This document shows, one piece after another, positions 12,050 to 19,038 of a stretch of 23,143 nucleotides of DNA. The stretch covers positions 1 through 23,143 of the IMG/VR virus record IMGVR_UViG_3300047309_000205. One strand, given 5' to 3'. This DNA is from a virus. Position 1 is the stretch's first letter, and each line of letters opens with the position of its first letter. Both the position numbers and the translations under genes were made by a program. The notes below the pieces were generated by a model. It was given only the letters and a program-made list of their open reading frames with translations. It made no database searches and was not told where the DNA came from.

Positions 12050-13114
12050 ATGAGCAAAAGAACATCTAACCAGTATGAGCAGCTGATTGAGTACATCCTA
12101 AACGATGAGACCGACAAAGCTCGTGCGGTATTTCATGATATCGTAGTTAATCGCAGCCGTCAAATTTACGAAAGTGTACTTGACGAAACCGATTTAGAAG
12201 AAGTAGCAATGGATCCTGTTTTGGCCGATGAAGGCATGAGCGATATGCAGGGCGAAGTTGAAGAAGATTTGGTCAGCGAAGAAGATGACGAAATGGCCAT
12301 GGATATGCCCAGTGACGATCAAGCACAGGACATGGCTGGCGAATTAAGTGACGAGCCAGCAGGTGATGACATGGGCGATGAAATGGATGCCGATGACATG
12401 GGTGCCGATGACATGGGCGACGAAGAAGAACTTGAAGATCGCGTTTTGGATCTAGAAGATGCGCTGGAAGAATTAAAGCGTGAATTTGACGATCTGATGG
12501 CCGATGAAAAGAACGAGCCAGAGCATAACGATGGCATTGAAGACCCAGACTTTGGTGGTGAAGACGACAGCGAAGAAGACATGGGCGATGAAGAAGACAT
12601 GGGCGACGAAGAAGAAGCCGGCGAAGAGGACGAAGAGTCCCTAGACGAAGCTTCTGAGGAAGAAACCGTAGAAGAAGCAGCTGAAGAAGAGGAAGAAGAA
12701 TCCTTGGAAGAGTCTGCCGAAGAAGACGAGGAAGAAGAGGAAGAAGAAAAAGTGGAAGAAAGCAAACAATTTCGTACAAAAAGCGTAGCAGAACTAATGC
12801 GCGAGTATGTTGAAAAGGTTTCTACACCTGAGAACACCGAAGGTAAAGGTGTTGGTAACGCAGGTAAGGTAGCTACGGTTTACACAAAAAATCCCGTTGC
12901 AGGAAAGAATGACATGGGCGGTACTACAAAAAATATCGCACGTGGCAGCAGCGAAGCAAATCCAGATGGCAAGGGCGCACCTAGCGCAGAGAAGCCAAAA
13001 GATTTGATTGGTAAAGTGCAAAATACTGCTGGTGGTAGCAAGAAGTTGGAAGCTGCAAAGAAGCCAACTACTGGCCAAGCTAGTGGTGTAAACAAAACAA
13101 GCGTGATTGATTAA
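12050..13114 (+). CDS. 68: Acidic prohead core protein (gp68-like)
   Basis: 354 aa. The N-terminus (about 1-45: YEQLIEYILNDETDKARAVF, then HDIVVNRSRQIYESVLDE) has the helical layout of T4-type gp68. Residues about 45-240 are an extremely acidic Asp/Glu/Met/Gly region with tandem DDMGA/EEDMGD repeats, containing one charged helical stretch around 125-160 (EELEDRVLDLEDALEELKRE). The C-terminal third is Lys/Gly/Thr-rich and neutral to basic. T4 gp68 is 141 aa, so this is much longer and carries the acidic character that gp67 has in T4. AAAGGAG precedes the ATG. Position between gp67 and gp21 supports a core role. The low-complexity middle evolves fast, so homology rests on the N-terminus and order. 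Confidence 0.72.
   Translation: MSKRTSNQYEQLIEYILNDETDKARAVFHDIVVNRSRQIYESVLDETDLEEVAMDPVLADEGMSDMQGEVEEDLVSEEDDEMAMDMPSDDQAQDMAGELSDEPAGDDMGDEMDADDMGADDMGDEEELEDRVLDLEDALEELKREFDDLMADEKNEPEHNDGIEDPDFGGEDDSEEDMGDEEDMGDEEEAGEEDEESLDEASEEETVEEAAEEEEEESLEESAEEDEEEEEEEKVEESKQFRTKSVAELMREYVEKVSTPENTEGKGVGNAGKVATVYTKNPVAGKNDMGGTTKNIARGSSEANPDGKGAPSAEKPKDLIGKVQNTAGGSKKLEAAKKPTTGQASGVNKTSVID
12389..12418 (+). repeat. 15-bp tandem repeat in the acidic region
   Basis: Two copies of GCCGATGACATGGGY (12389-12403, 12404-12418), encoding A-D-D-M-G, with a third partial GATGACATGGGC at 12364-12375. Confidence 0.75.
12572..12607 (+). repeat. 18-bp tandem repeat in the acidic region
   Basis: Two copies of GAAGAAGACATGGGCGAY (12572-12589, 12590-12607), encoding E-E-D-M-G-D. 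In-frame units allow length change without frameshift. Confidence 0.75.
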
Positions 13115-13128
13115 GTAATAAGACCAGC

Positions 13129-13764
13129 ATGTCTACAACATTACTTAGAGAACAACTTTCGTTCGACCAGGCAAACTTAGTACTAGAGACTGAGGGCACT
13201 GGCGAACGAAAGGATCTTTTTCTCAAAGGTATCTTTATTCAGGCAGCGGTTGAGAATCAAAATAAACGCATCTATCCAGTTGAAGAAATTAGCAAGGCAG
13301 TAGATTCTATTAACGAACAAATTGCTAAAGGACACAGCGTATTGGGCGAGGTAGATCACCCAGCTGACCTAAAAATTAACTTAGACCGTGTTAGTCACGT
13401 AATTACTAAAATGTGGATGGATGGTCCTAATGGTTTTGGAAAAATGAGAATTATTCCAACACCCATGGGCAACATAGTTAAAACCATGTTGGATTGTGGT
13501 GTAAAACTAGGTGTCAGTTCACGTGGCAGTGGTGAAGTTGATGACGGCACGGGCAAGGTACGTAACTTTGAAATAGTAACAGTTGATATCGTGGCACAAC
13601 CCAGTGCCCCAAATGCTTATCCTAAACCTGTATTTGAAGGGTTGATGAATATGCAGGGTGGACATAGGGTGATCGAAGCATCTAAGGATGTTAGTGCCGA
13701 TCTAAGAGTACAAAAGTATTTGAGAGAATCAGTGTTGAAACTCATCAAAGACTTGAAATTATAA
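13129..13764 (+). CDS. 21: Prohead core protease gp21
   Basis: 211-aa serine protease of the T4 prohead (family S77, related in fold to herpesvirus assemblins). It matures the head by cutting core, shell and internal proteins after (L/I)-x-E. Catalytic features are His77 in GEVDHPADLK and Ser130/131 in GVSSRGSGEV, with the conserved block VDIVAQPSAPNAYP at about 152-165. Length matches T4 gp21 (212 aa). Its own N-terminus contains L-V-L-E-T-E, a possible self-processing region. Starts 14 nt after gp68. It is the expected processing enzyme for the targeting-peptide proteins listed here. Confidence 0.95.
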   Translation: MSTTLLREQLSFDQANLVLETEGTGERKDLFLKGIFIQAAVENQNKRIYPVEEISKAVDSINEQIAKGHSVLGEVDHPADLKINLDRVSHVITKMWMDGPNGFGKMRIIPTPMGNIVKTMLDCGVKLGVSSRGSGEVDDGTGKVRNFEIVTVDIVAQPSAPNAYPKPVFEGLMNMQGGHRVIEASKDVSADLRVQKYLRESVLKLIKDLKL

Positions 13765-13774
13765 GGAGAACCAA

Positions 13775-14878
13775 ATGCTAGAAGCTATCAAACCTCTGAT
13801 CGATAGTGGATTGGTGAACGAAGATACTAAGCAAGCTATTAGCGAAGCTTGGGAATCAAAGTTGGCAGAGACCCGTGAACAGGTCCGCGCTGAGCTACGT
13901 GAAGAATTCGCCAGAAACTACGAGCATGATAAGTCGGTTATGGTTGAAGCTTTAGACAAAATGGTGACCGAAAGTCTGAAACAAGAGTTGCAGGAATTTG
14001 CAGAAGACAAGCGCAAGTTGATGGAAGACCGCGTTGCATTTAAGAATCACGCAATGGAAACTGGTCGTAAATTCAACAAGTTCTTGACTGGTAAACTTGC
14101 TGAAGAAATTCAGGAACTACGTGCAGATCGCAAAACTCAAAACGAAGCAATCGCTCGTCTAGAGAAATTTGTGATCAAGCAACTAGCTGAAGAGATTCAG
14201 GAGTTCACCATCGACAAGCGTGATTTGGCTGAAACCAAAGTTCGCTTGATGTCCAACGCAAAAGCTCAATTGGAATCACTAGAAAAGAAATTTGTGACCC
14301 AAAGCGCAGCTATTGTTAAGGAATCAGTGGCCAAGAATCTAAGAGCTGAACTAACACAGTTCAAGAAAGACATCAAAGAAGCTCGCGAAAATATGTTTGG
14401 TCGCCGCATTTTTGAAGCCTTTGCAAGTGAATTTACAGTTACTCACCTAAATGAAAACACAGAGATCAGTAAGCTTAATAAACTTATTGCTGGTCAGGAA
14501 GCTATCATTGCGGAAAGTAAAAAAGTAATCGCTGCTAAGACTAAGTTGGTGGAAAGCAAAGAGTCAGAAATCCGCGTTCAGAAAGATTTAATGGAACGTA
14601 AGGAAACTATGAACGAATTGCTGGGTACACTAACCAAAGATAAGGCACGTGTAATGAGCGAGTTGTTGGAATCAGTGCAGACTCCTAAGCTAAAGTCCGC
14701 ATTTGACAAGTATCTACCAGCAGTTCTTACTAACGGTAAACCTGCAGAAGTACAGGCTAATAAGCAAGTACTGGCAGAAAGCCGTAAAGAAGTGACTGGT
14801 GACAAAGCTGTTAAGACGGTTGCAGAGAATACCGACAGTAACGTCGTAGAACTCAAGCGTCTAGCAGGGCTAAAGTAG
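13775..14878 (+). CDS. 22: Prohead scaffolding core protein gp22
   Basis: 367 aa, almost entirely helical and charged, located between gp21 and gp23 as in T4 (gp22 there is 269 aa). It builds the core around which the gp23 shell forms and is then digested by gp21; many L-x-E and I-x-E tripeptides fit this. At least three internal repeats are visible: LKQELQEFAEDKRKL (about 69), LAEEIQELRADRK (about 109) and LAEEIQEFTIDKRDLAETKV (about 137), with a fourth, weaker copy LRAELTQFKKDIKEAREN (about 190). The C-terminus ends VVELKRLAGLK. AAGGAGA overlaps the gp21 stop region, 10 nt before the ATG. Confident by position and composition. Confidence 0.92.
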   Translation: MLEAIKPLIDSGLVNEDTKQAISEAWESKLAETREQVRAELREEFARNYEHDKSVMVEALDKMVTESLKQELQEFAEDKRKLMEDRVAFKNHAMETGRKFNKFLTGKLAEEIQELRADRKTQNEAIARLEKFVIKQLAEEIQEFTIDKRDLAETKVRLMSNAKAQLESLEKKFVTQSAAIVKESVAKNLRAELTQFKKDIKEARENMFGRRIFEAFASEFTVTHLNENTEISKLNKLIAGQEAIIAESKKVIAAKTKLVESKESEIRVQKDLMERKETMNELLGTLTKDKARVMSELLESVQTPKLKSAFDKYLPAVLTNGKPAEVQANKQVLAESRKEVTGDKAVKTVAENTDSNVVELKRLAGLK

Positions 14879-14899
14879 TACAATTAAGGAGAAAGAAAA

Positions 14900-16078
14900 A
14901 TGACAAAAGCATTACTAGAAAGTCGTTGGGGTGAAACAAAAGAAGCCCTGTTAGAAGGTCTTCAAGGTTCACGCCGTACGAGTATGGCAGTTGTGTTGGA
15001 AAACACACGCAAACACTTGATGGAAACTGCGACCACCGGCGCAACAGCAGTAGGTAACGTTGCTACCCTAAATCGCGTGATCCTTCCAGTGATCCGTCGT
15101 GTTATGCCAACCGTGATTGCGAACGAAATCGTTGGCGTTCAGCCAATGACTGGTCCAATCGCACAGATCCACACTCTGCGTGTTCGTTATGCAGAGACAA
15201 TGAATGATACCAGCAGCCTTAACACCGATACAACAGCCGGTGACGAAGCACTGAGCCCATTCAAAATTGCAGTTGCTTACAGCGGTGACGCTGCTACAGC
15301 TCGTGCAACAGCTACAAGCGCTCTTGAAGGTTCACCTGGTCGTAAGATCAACGTGCAAATCCTCAAGCAGACAGTTGAAGCTCGTACACGTAAGTTGAGC
15401 GCTCGCTGGACGTTTGAAGCTGCACAAGATGCACAAGCTATGCACGGCCTTGATGTTGAAGCAGAAATCATGGCAGCATTGGCCCAGGAAATTACGGTTG
15501 AAATCGACCAAGAAGTCCTGAACAGCTTGCGCAGCCTTGCAGCAACTGAAGAAACATTTAACCAAGCCGCAGTTAGCGGTACCGCAACTTTCGTTGGTGA
15601 TGAACACGCTGCACTTGCTGTTCTTATTAACCGCGTTGCAAACAAGATCGCTGCACGTACACGTCGTGGCGCTGGTAACTGGTGCGTAGTTAGCCCAACA
15701 GCCCTAACCGTGCTACAAAGCGCAACTACTTCAGCTTTTGCACGTACAACTGAAGGCACCTTTGAAGCCCCAACTAACACTAAGTTCGTTGGTACACTGA
15801 ACGGCGCTATGAAAGTTTACGTCGATAGCTACGCAAGTGATAGCACCGCAGTACTTGTTGGTTACAAAGGTAGCAGCGAAGCAGATGCAGCAGCATTCTA
15901 CTGCCCATACATTCCATTGATGAGCAGCGGCGTTGTGCTGGATCCAAATACCTTCGAACCAGTCGTTGGCTTTATGACCCGGTACGGATACATCGAGCTC
16001 ACGAACACCGCATCGAGTCTGGGGAATGCCGGAGACTACTTGGGCGAGATTTCCGTTTCTAATCTCACATTTAGCTAA
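14900..16078 (+). CDS. 23: Major capsid protein gp23
   Basis: 392-aa T4-type shell protein. The conserved region VIANEIVGVQPMTGP followed by AQIHTLRVRYAE near 75-100 matches the gp23 block around T4 residue 100. The C-terminal FEPVVGFMTRYGYIELTN is also typical. It is much shorter than T4 gp23 (521 aa) and seems to lack the insertion domain. The N-terminal delta region is short: L40-M41-E42 just before TATTGATAVGN is the best gp21 cleavage site, against E65 in T4. It has a strong ribosome binding site AAGGAGA (14886-14892), highly biased codons typical of a very abundant protein, and a strong terminator after it. No gp24 vertex paralogue follows. Confidence 0.96.
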   Translation: MTKALLESRWGETKEALLEGLQGSRRTSMAVVLENTRKHLMETATTGATAVGNVATLNRVILPVIRRVMPTVIANEIVGVQPMTGPIAQIHTLRVRYAETMNDTSSLNTDTTAGDEALSPFKIAVAYSGDAATARATATSALEGSPGRKINVQILKQTVEARTRKLSARWTFEAAQDAQAMHGLDVEAEIMAALAQEITVEIDQEVLNSLRSLAATEETFNQAAVSGTATFVGDEHAALAVLINRVANKIAARTRRGAGNWCVVSPTALTVLQSATTSAFARTTEGTFEAPTNTKFVGTLNGAMKVYVDSYASDSTAVLVGYKGSSEADAAAFYCPYIPLMSSGVVLDPNTFEPVVGFMTRYGYIELTNTASSLGNAGDYLGEISVSNLTFS

Positions 16079-16115
16079 TCCTAGATACCAAGTAATTGTA
16101 ACAAGTAAAAACAAG

Positions 16116-16138
16116 AAACCCACTTCGGTGGGTTTTTT
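16116..16138 (+). terminator. Rho-independent terminator after gp23
   Basis: AAACCCAC / GTGGGTTT stem with a stable TTCG tetraloop and a T run, ending the major late head transcript. Confidence 0.95.
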
Positions 16139-16170
16139 GTTGACTAAAAATTAGTAATGCGCGTGACTAT

Positions 16171-16178
16171 GCTAAATA
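16171..16178 (+). promoter_or_regulatory. Possible late-promoter variant GCTAAATA
   Basis: The identical octamer occurs at 17304-17311, and in both cases the ATG follows 5 nt after the box. Transcription from here would start at or just past the ATG at 16184, so either the message is leaderless or this is not the functional promoter. Confidence 0.3.
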
Positions 16179-16183
16179 AAGTT

Positions 16184-16978
16184 ATGAAACACTTTATATA
16201 TAAAACTACGCACAAGAATGGCAAATACTATATTGGTCGTCATAGTACCGATGATATTGATGATGGATACATAGGTTCAGGTAAATGGCCTAGATCTATC
16301 AAAGATAAAACTACATTAACTCGCACGATACTTGAGTATGCAGAAGATGAAGTTACCCTAAAAGAACTTGAGCGCAAATATTTGTCAGAACATTATGGCA
16401 AAGTAAACTGTATGAATATGACTACTGATCCGATTGGGTTCAGCGCAACAAATAACCCTATGAAGGATCCTAAAATAGTTGACAAAATTGCAGGAGAAAA
16501 TCATTGGTTAAAAAAGAACCCTGCAAGGACCGAAGAAATTAAACAAAGACAATTGGAACTAGTTCGAAAAGGAAAACATAATCTACAAGGGGATAGAAAC
16601 CCAAACAAAGACGGTTCAATATCTCGCAAAACGGCAGCAGATGGACACAATGTTTTTCAAACCAACAATCCCAGCGTTTGGCGAAGTGAGCAGGGCATAC
16701 ACCACTGGCAAAATGGTAAAGCCCCTAATGCAAATGGAGAATTGAACAAAAAGCTGATTGCGGAGGGTAGGCACAATTTTGTGGGTCCAGAACATAATAG
16801 GCGTATGATTGCCGAAGGCAAAAATCCCTGGGTCGGTGATGCTATGAATAAACGACTTTTAGCGGAAGGTCGTCATCCCAGTCAGCAGAAAAAGGTTTGT
16901 GAGCATTGCGGCAAACAAGCAAGTATAGGCATGTTCAAGAGATGGCACGGAGACCGTTGTAAAAATTTCAGTGGGTAA
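16184..16978 (+). CDS. GIY-YIG homing endonuclease, Seg-like, with zinc finger
   Basis: 264 aa from the ATG chosen because MKHFIYKTTHKNGKYYIGRH is the usual start of this family (in-frame ATGs also at 16157 and 16169). FIYKTT and YYIGRH (about 4-20) form the GIY-YIG signature, with Arg19 and Glu63 (LKELERKYL) as catalytic-type residues. Several NUMOD3-like segments follow (NNPMKDPKIVDKIAGENHW, GDRNPNKDGSISRK, repeated L-x-A-E-G-R/K-H/N-P). The C-terminus is a zinc finger, CEHCGKQASIGMFKRWHGDR then C. It lies immediately after the gp23 terminator, a frequent site for free-standing homing nucleases that attack neighbouring gene sequences in related phages. No intron structure was recognised. 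Confidence 0.92.
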   Translation: MKHFIYKTTHKNGKYYIGRHSTDDIDDGYIGSGKWPRSIKDKTTLTRTILEYAEDEVTLKELERKYLSEHYGKVNCMNMTTDPIGFSATNNPMKDPKIVDKIAGENHWLKKNPARTEEIKQRQLELVRKGKHNLQGDRNPNKDGSISRKTAADGHNVFQTNNPSVWRSEQGIHHWQNGKAPNANGELNKKLIAEGRHNFVGPEHNRRMIAEGKNPWVGDAMNKRLLAEGRHPSQQKKVCEHCGKQASIGMFKRWHGDRCKNFSG

Positions 16979-16986
16979 TAGTAGCG

Positions 16987-16994
16987 ATTAAATA
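16987..16994 (+). promoter_or_regulatory. Possible late promoter ATTAAATA
   Basis: An imperfect octamer 44 nt before the ATG of the 75-aa gene, which has its own strong ribosome binding site. Plausible but weak. Confidence 0.3.
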
Positions 16995-17038
16995 CTATGC
17001 TCGTGTAGCATACACACATCACACAGAAAGGAGGCATC

Positions 17039-17266
17039 ATGAGCAAAACACCCTACGAAATAAGGTTAGATCTATTAAAATTGGCCAACGAGATTTTAAC
17101 GACACCAATTTTCCAAAAGCGTGAAGCATTACGTGAACAGTATCAAATTGAGGTGGGCAGGAACCCCGGCAGTATGGCACCGTATCCGGACTTACCTGAT
17201 TTTCCCGATGCTGATGCAGTAATAGCCCAAGCTAACAAGCTCAATGAGTTTGTAAGCAAGAGCTAA
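17039..17266 (+). CDS. Small conserved phage protein of unknown function
   Basis: 75 aa. MSKTPYEIRLDLLKLANEIL opens with an amphipathic helix, then a polar helix, a Pro/Asp-rich loop (YPDLPDFPDADAVIAQ) and a final helix ending in K-L-N-E-F-V-S-K-S. Similar short proteins with the E-I-R-L-x-L-L-K-x-A and A-x-x-L-N-E-F-V/I-S-K ends are common in T4-like aquatic phages, without known function. It has the strongest ribosome binding site in the window (AAAGGAGG, 17027-17034) and its own downstream hairpin, suggesting independent, possibly high expression. Confidence 0.8.
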   Translation: MSKTPYEIRLDLLKLANEILTTPIFQKREALREQYQIEVGRNPGSMAPYPDLPDFPDADAVIAQANKLNEFVSKS

Positions 17267-17274
17267 GTAAAACT

Positions 17275-17307
17275 GGCCCCGAAAGGGGCCTTGTAGCTTT
17301 AGAGCTA
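17275..17307 (+). terminator. Tandem hairpins after the small gene
   Basis: GGCCCC-GAAA-GGGGCC (17275-17290, perfect 6-bp GC stem with a GNRA loop) is followed at once by TAGCT-TTAG-AGCTA (17294-17307). No long U run follows, so this may be a weak terminator or an RNA-stabilising 3' structure. Confidence 0.55.
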
Positions 17308-17316
17308 AATATACGC

Positions 17317-18705
17317 ATGCGAGCTCATGAAATCTTAGCGGAGTACGACTTAAACCGAACAGCACAGAATTATGGTGCCAAGCTTATAGCGGCTTTTCAT
17401 CGTAATGAAGGTACTTTAAATTTGCCAGCAGGTTTGGATGGAGCCTGGACCATAGTTGATATGGCAGCTAACCCTGAACGTTATCACGATAATACAATAC
17501 GTTTTGATGTGTTGGGATCCTTTACTTCAGTCAACAAAACTACTGCTCCAGAGATACTGGAAAAAATCAAACCAGAGTTAGTTATAGCTATAATTCGAAC
17601 ATTGGAAAATGCTGACCCCACACCACATAAAGAATATGTTCAGTGGATAGTCAAGACTTACAGTAACGGCCGCGTAAAGATTGAAGATGTATTAAGTACG
17701 GTAAAAGAAAACTTATACAAGCTCAGCGTATTGAAAAGACGACGTTTAATTAAGCCACCGCTAAATGACATAAATCGATATCCGTCATTCAAAGAATTCA
17801 TGGGTACTATGGATCAATTTGAAATTCCCCAGGAGGATGTACAGGATCGTGGCACAGCTCAAGTGGTATTGGATACGGATCAAGTACGGATCATTATGCC
17901 GGAAGATCAAGCTGCGGCCTGTTATTATGGACGTGGCACACGTTGGTGTACCGCAGCTACACGTGGGCAAAACTATTTCAATCATTACAGTCATGATGGT
18001 CCACTGTTTATAATGTTGCCCAAGAAACCCCAACATCCTGGTGAAAAGTATCAAGTTCATCTACAAAGTGAACAGTTTATGGATGCGCAGGATGAGCCAG
18101 TTAGCCCATTGTATTTGATACGTGATAGATTTGGTGATCTTACTGAGTTTTTCTTTCAAGTGGATCCATCATTACGTAACAGTATATTCTTTGCGCCAGA
18201 TACAGTGTTAGCACCCTTGCTAAAATCAGCATATCGTGCCATTAGTGAATATTTAGATGAAAAGATCAATGAGATTGAGACCGAGGATGATGAATGGTAC
18301 AAACATTTGCGGCAAAATTACGCATATCCCCAGGGGCATCCTGAAGAGGGAGATGTTGATTGGGACGCAGTTTCTAGATCTCGCGAGAATTATTTGGACT
18401 TTAGGCCAGAGGTATCGCAACATCGCTACGAAATATTAGAAGCTATTCCAGTTACCCCTGACCAGTTAATAGATTTTGCCGACGAAGCCTATGGCCAAAA
18501 CCTAGAGATGGGAATAAAGAACTTGGATACCATAATAGCTGGTGCTATAGATATTGTGGCCCAGCTGGATAATATGTTTAAGGTTAAAGACTTTATAGAG
18601 GAACATTTGTATTTTGAGCAGCGAGCGGATGGTACTTGGGAGGCTGGTACAGTCTATCACACTAAGACAGCCAACGGCACCAAGACGAGAAAGACACCAT
18701 ATTAA
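17317..18705 (+). CDS. WCTAA-motif phage protein with capsid-targeting-like N-terminus
   Basis: 462 aa, function unknown. The N-terminus MRAHEILAEYDLN has L-A-E at 7-9, matching a T4 prohead-protease cut. A helical segment (about 103-165: WIVKTYSNGRVKIEDVL, KRRRLIKPPLNDINRYPS) precedes a conserved core at about 198-262: ACYYGRGTRWCTAA, NYFNHYSHDGPLFIMLPK, KYQVHLQSEQFMDAQDEP. This G-x-G-T-R/K-W-C-T-A pattern recurs in many phage and some bacterial proteins of unknown activity (I recall PcfJ-like annotations, not certain). The C-terminal 200 residues are acidic and helical. By T4 analogy it could be a head-internal protein delivered with DNA, as Alt is, but no ADP-ribosyltransferase motif was seen. 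It has no ribosome binding site. Confidence 0.75.
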   Translation: MRAHEILAEYDLNRTAQNYGAKLIAAFHRNEGTLNLPAGLDGAWTIVDMAANPERYHDNTIRFDVLGSFTSVNKTTAPEILEKIKPELVIAIIRTLENADPTPHKEYVQWIVKTYSNGRVKIEDVLSTVKENLYKLSVLKRRRLIKPPLNDINRYPSFKEFMGTMDQFEIPQEDVQDRGTAQVVLDTDQVRIIMPEDQAAACYYGRGTRWCTAATRGQNYFNHYSHDGPLFIMLPKKPQHPGEKYQVHLQSEQFMDAQDEPVSPLYLIRDRFGDLTEFFFQVDPSLRNSIFFAPDTVLAPLLKSAYRAISEYLDEKINEIETEDDEWYKHLRQNYAYPQGHPEEGDVDWDAVSRSRENYLDFRPEVSQHRYEILEAIPVTPDQLIDFADEAYGQNLEMGIKNLDTIIAGAIDIVAQLDNMFKVKDFIEEHLYFEQRADGTWEAGTVYHTKTANGTKTRKTPY

Positions 18706-18713
18706 CATAAATA
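18706..18713 (+). promoter_or_regulatory. Late promoter CATAAATA
   Basis: Sits directly after the preceding stop codon, 22 nt before the ATG at 18736. It probably drives the 18736-22899 set, whose genes are spaced by 3-6 nt. Confidence 0.65.
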
Positions 18714-18735
18714 CTAGGATACTGGGAAAACGGTT

Positions 18736-19035
18736 ATGAAAATTAATGAAATCATATGTGAAGCAGAAGCATGGCAAACTAAAGCTGGTAAAAGTCCCAG
18801 TGGTGGATTGAATAAACGAGGTGTGGCCAGCTATCGTCGCAGTCATCCTGGCAGTAAGTTACAGACCGCGGTTACAACTAAACCCAGTAAGTTAAAACGA
18901 GGATCTAAAGCGGCCAATCGTCGCAAAAGTTTCTGTGCTCGTATGAGCGGCATGAAGAAAAAGCGCACTAGTGCTAAAACAGCGCGTGATCCCAACAGCA
19001 GAATTAATAAGTCGCTGCGCAAATGGAATTGCTAG
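18736..19035 (+). CDS. Small basic DUF6321-like protein with capsid-targeting-like N-terminus
   Basis: 99 aa and strongly basic. MKINEIICEAEAW has I-C-E at 7-9, a potential gp21 cut leaving AEAWQTKAGKSPSGGLNKRG, the usual beginning of DUF6321-type phage proteins. The conserved block RRKSFCARMSGMKKKRTSAK and the end DPNSRINKSLRKWNC follow. Function is unknown for the family. The high Lys/Arg content suggests nucleic acid binding, and a cleaved leader would make it comparable to T4 internal proteins IPI-III packed with DNA. It has a late promoter of its own and begins a compact gene row. Confidence 0.75.
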   Translation: MKINEIICEAEAWQTKAGKSPSGGLNKRGVASYRRSHPGSKLQTAVTTKPSKLKRGSKAANRRKSFCARMSGMKKKRTSAKTARDPNSRINKSLRKWNC

Positions 19036-19038
19036 CGC

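Noticed and set aside
12273-12837. Long minus-strand ORFs opposite the acidic gene
   Set aside because: They encode poly-Ser or Leu/Arg/His-rich text that is the antisense of GAA/GAC runs, with no ribosome binding site or family features.
10945-16078. gp24 vertex protein gene
   Set aside because: Only one gp23-type gene is present; the gene after the capsid terminator is a homing endonuclease.
17305-17311. CTAAATA as a firm promoter of the WCTAA-motif gene
   Set aside because: It lies only 5 nt from the ATG, so transcription would begin at or after the start codon; kept only as a low-confidence observation.
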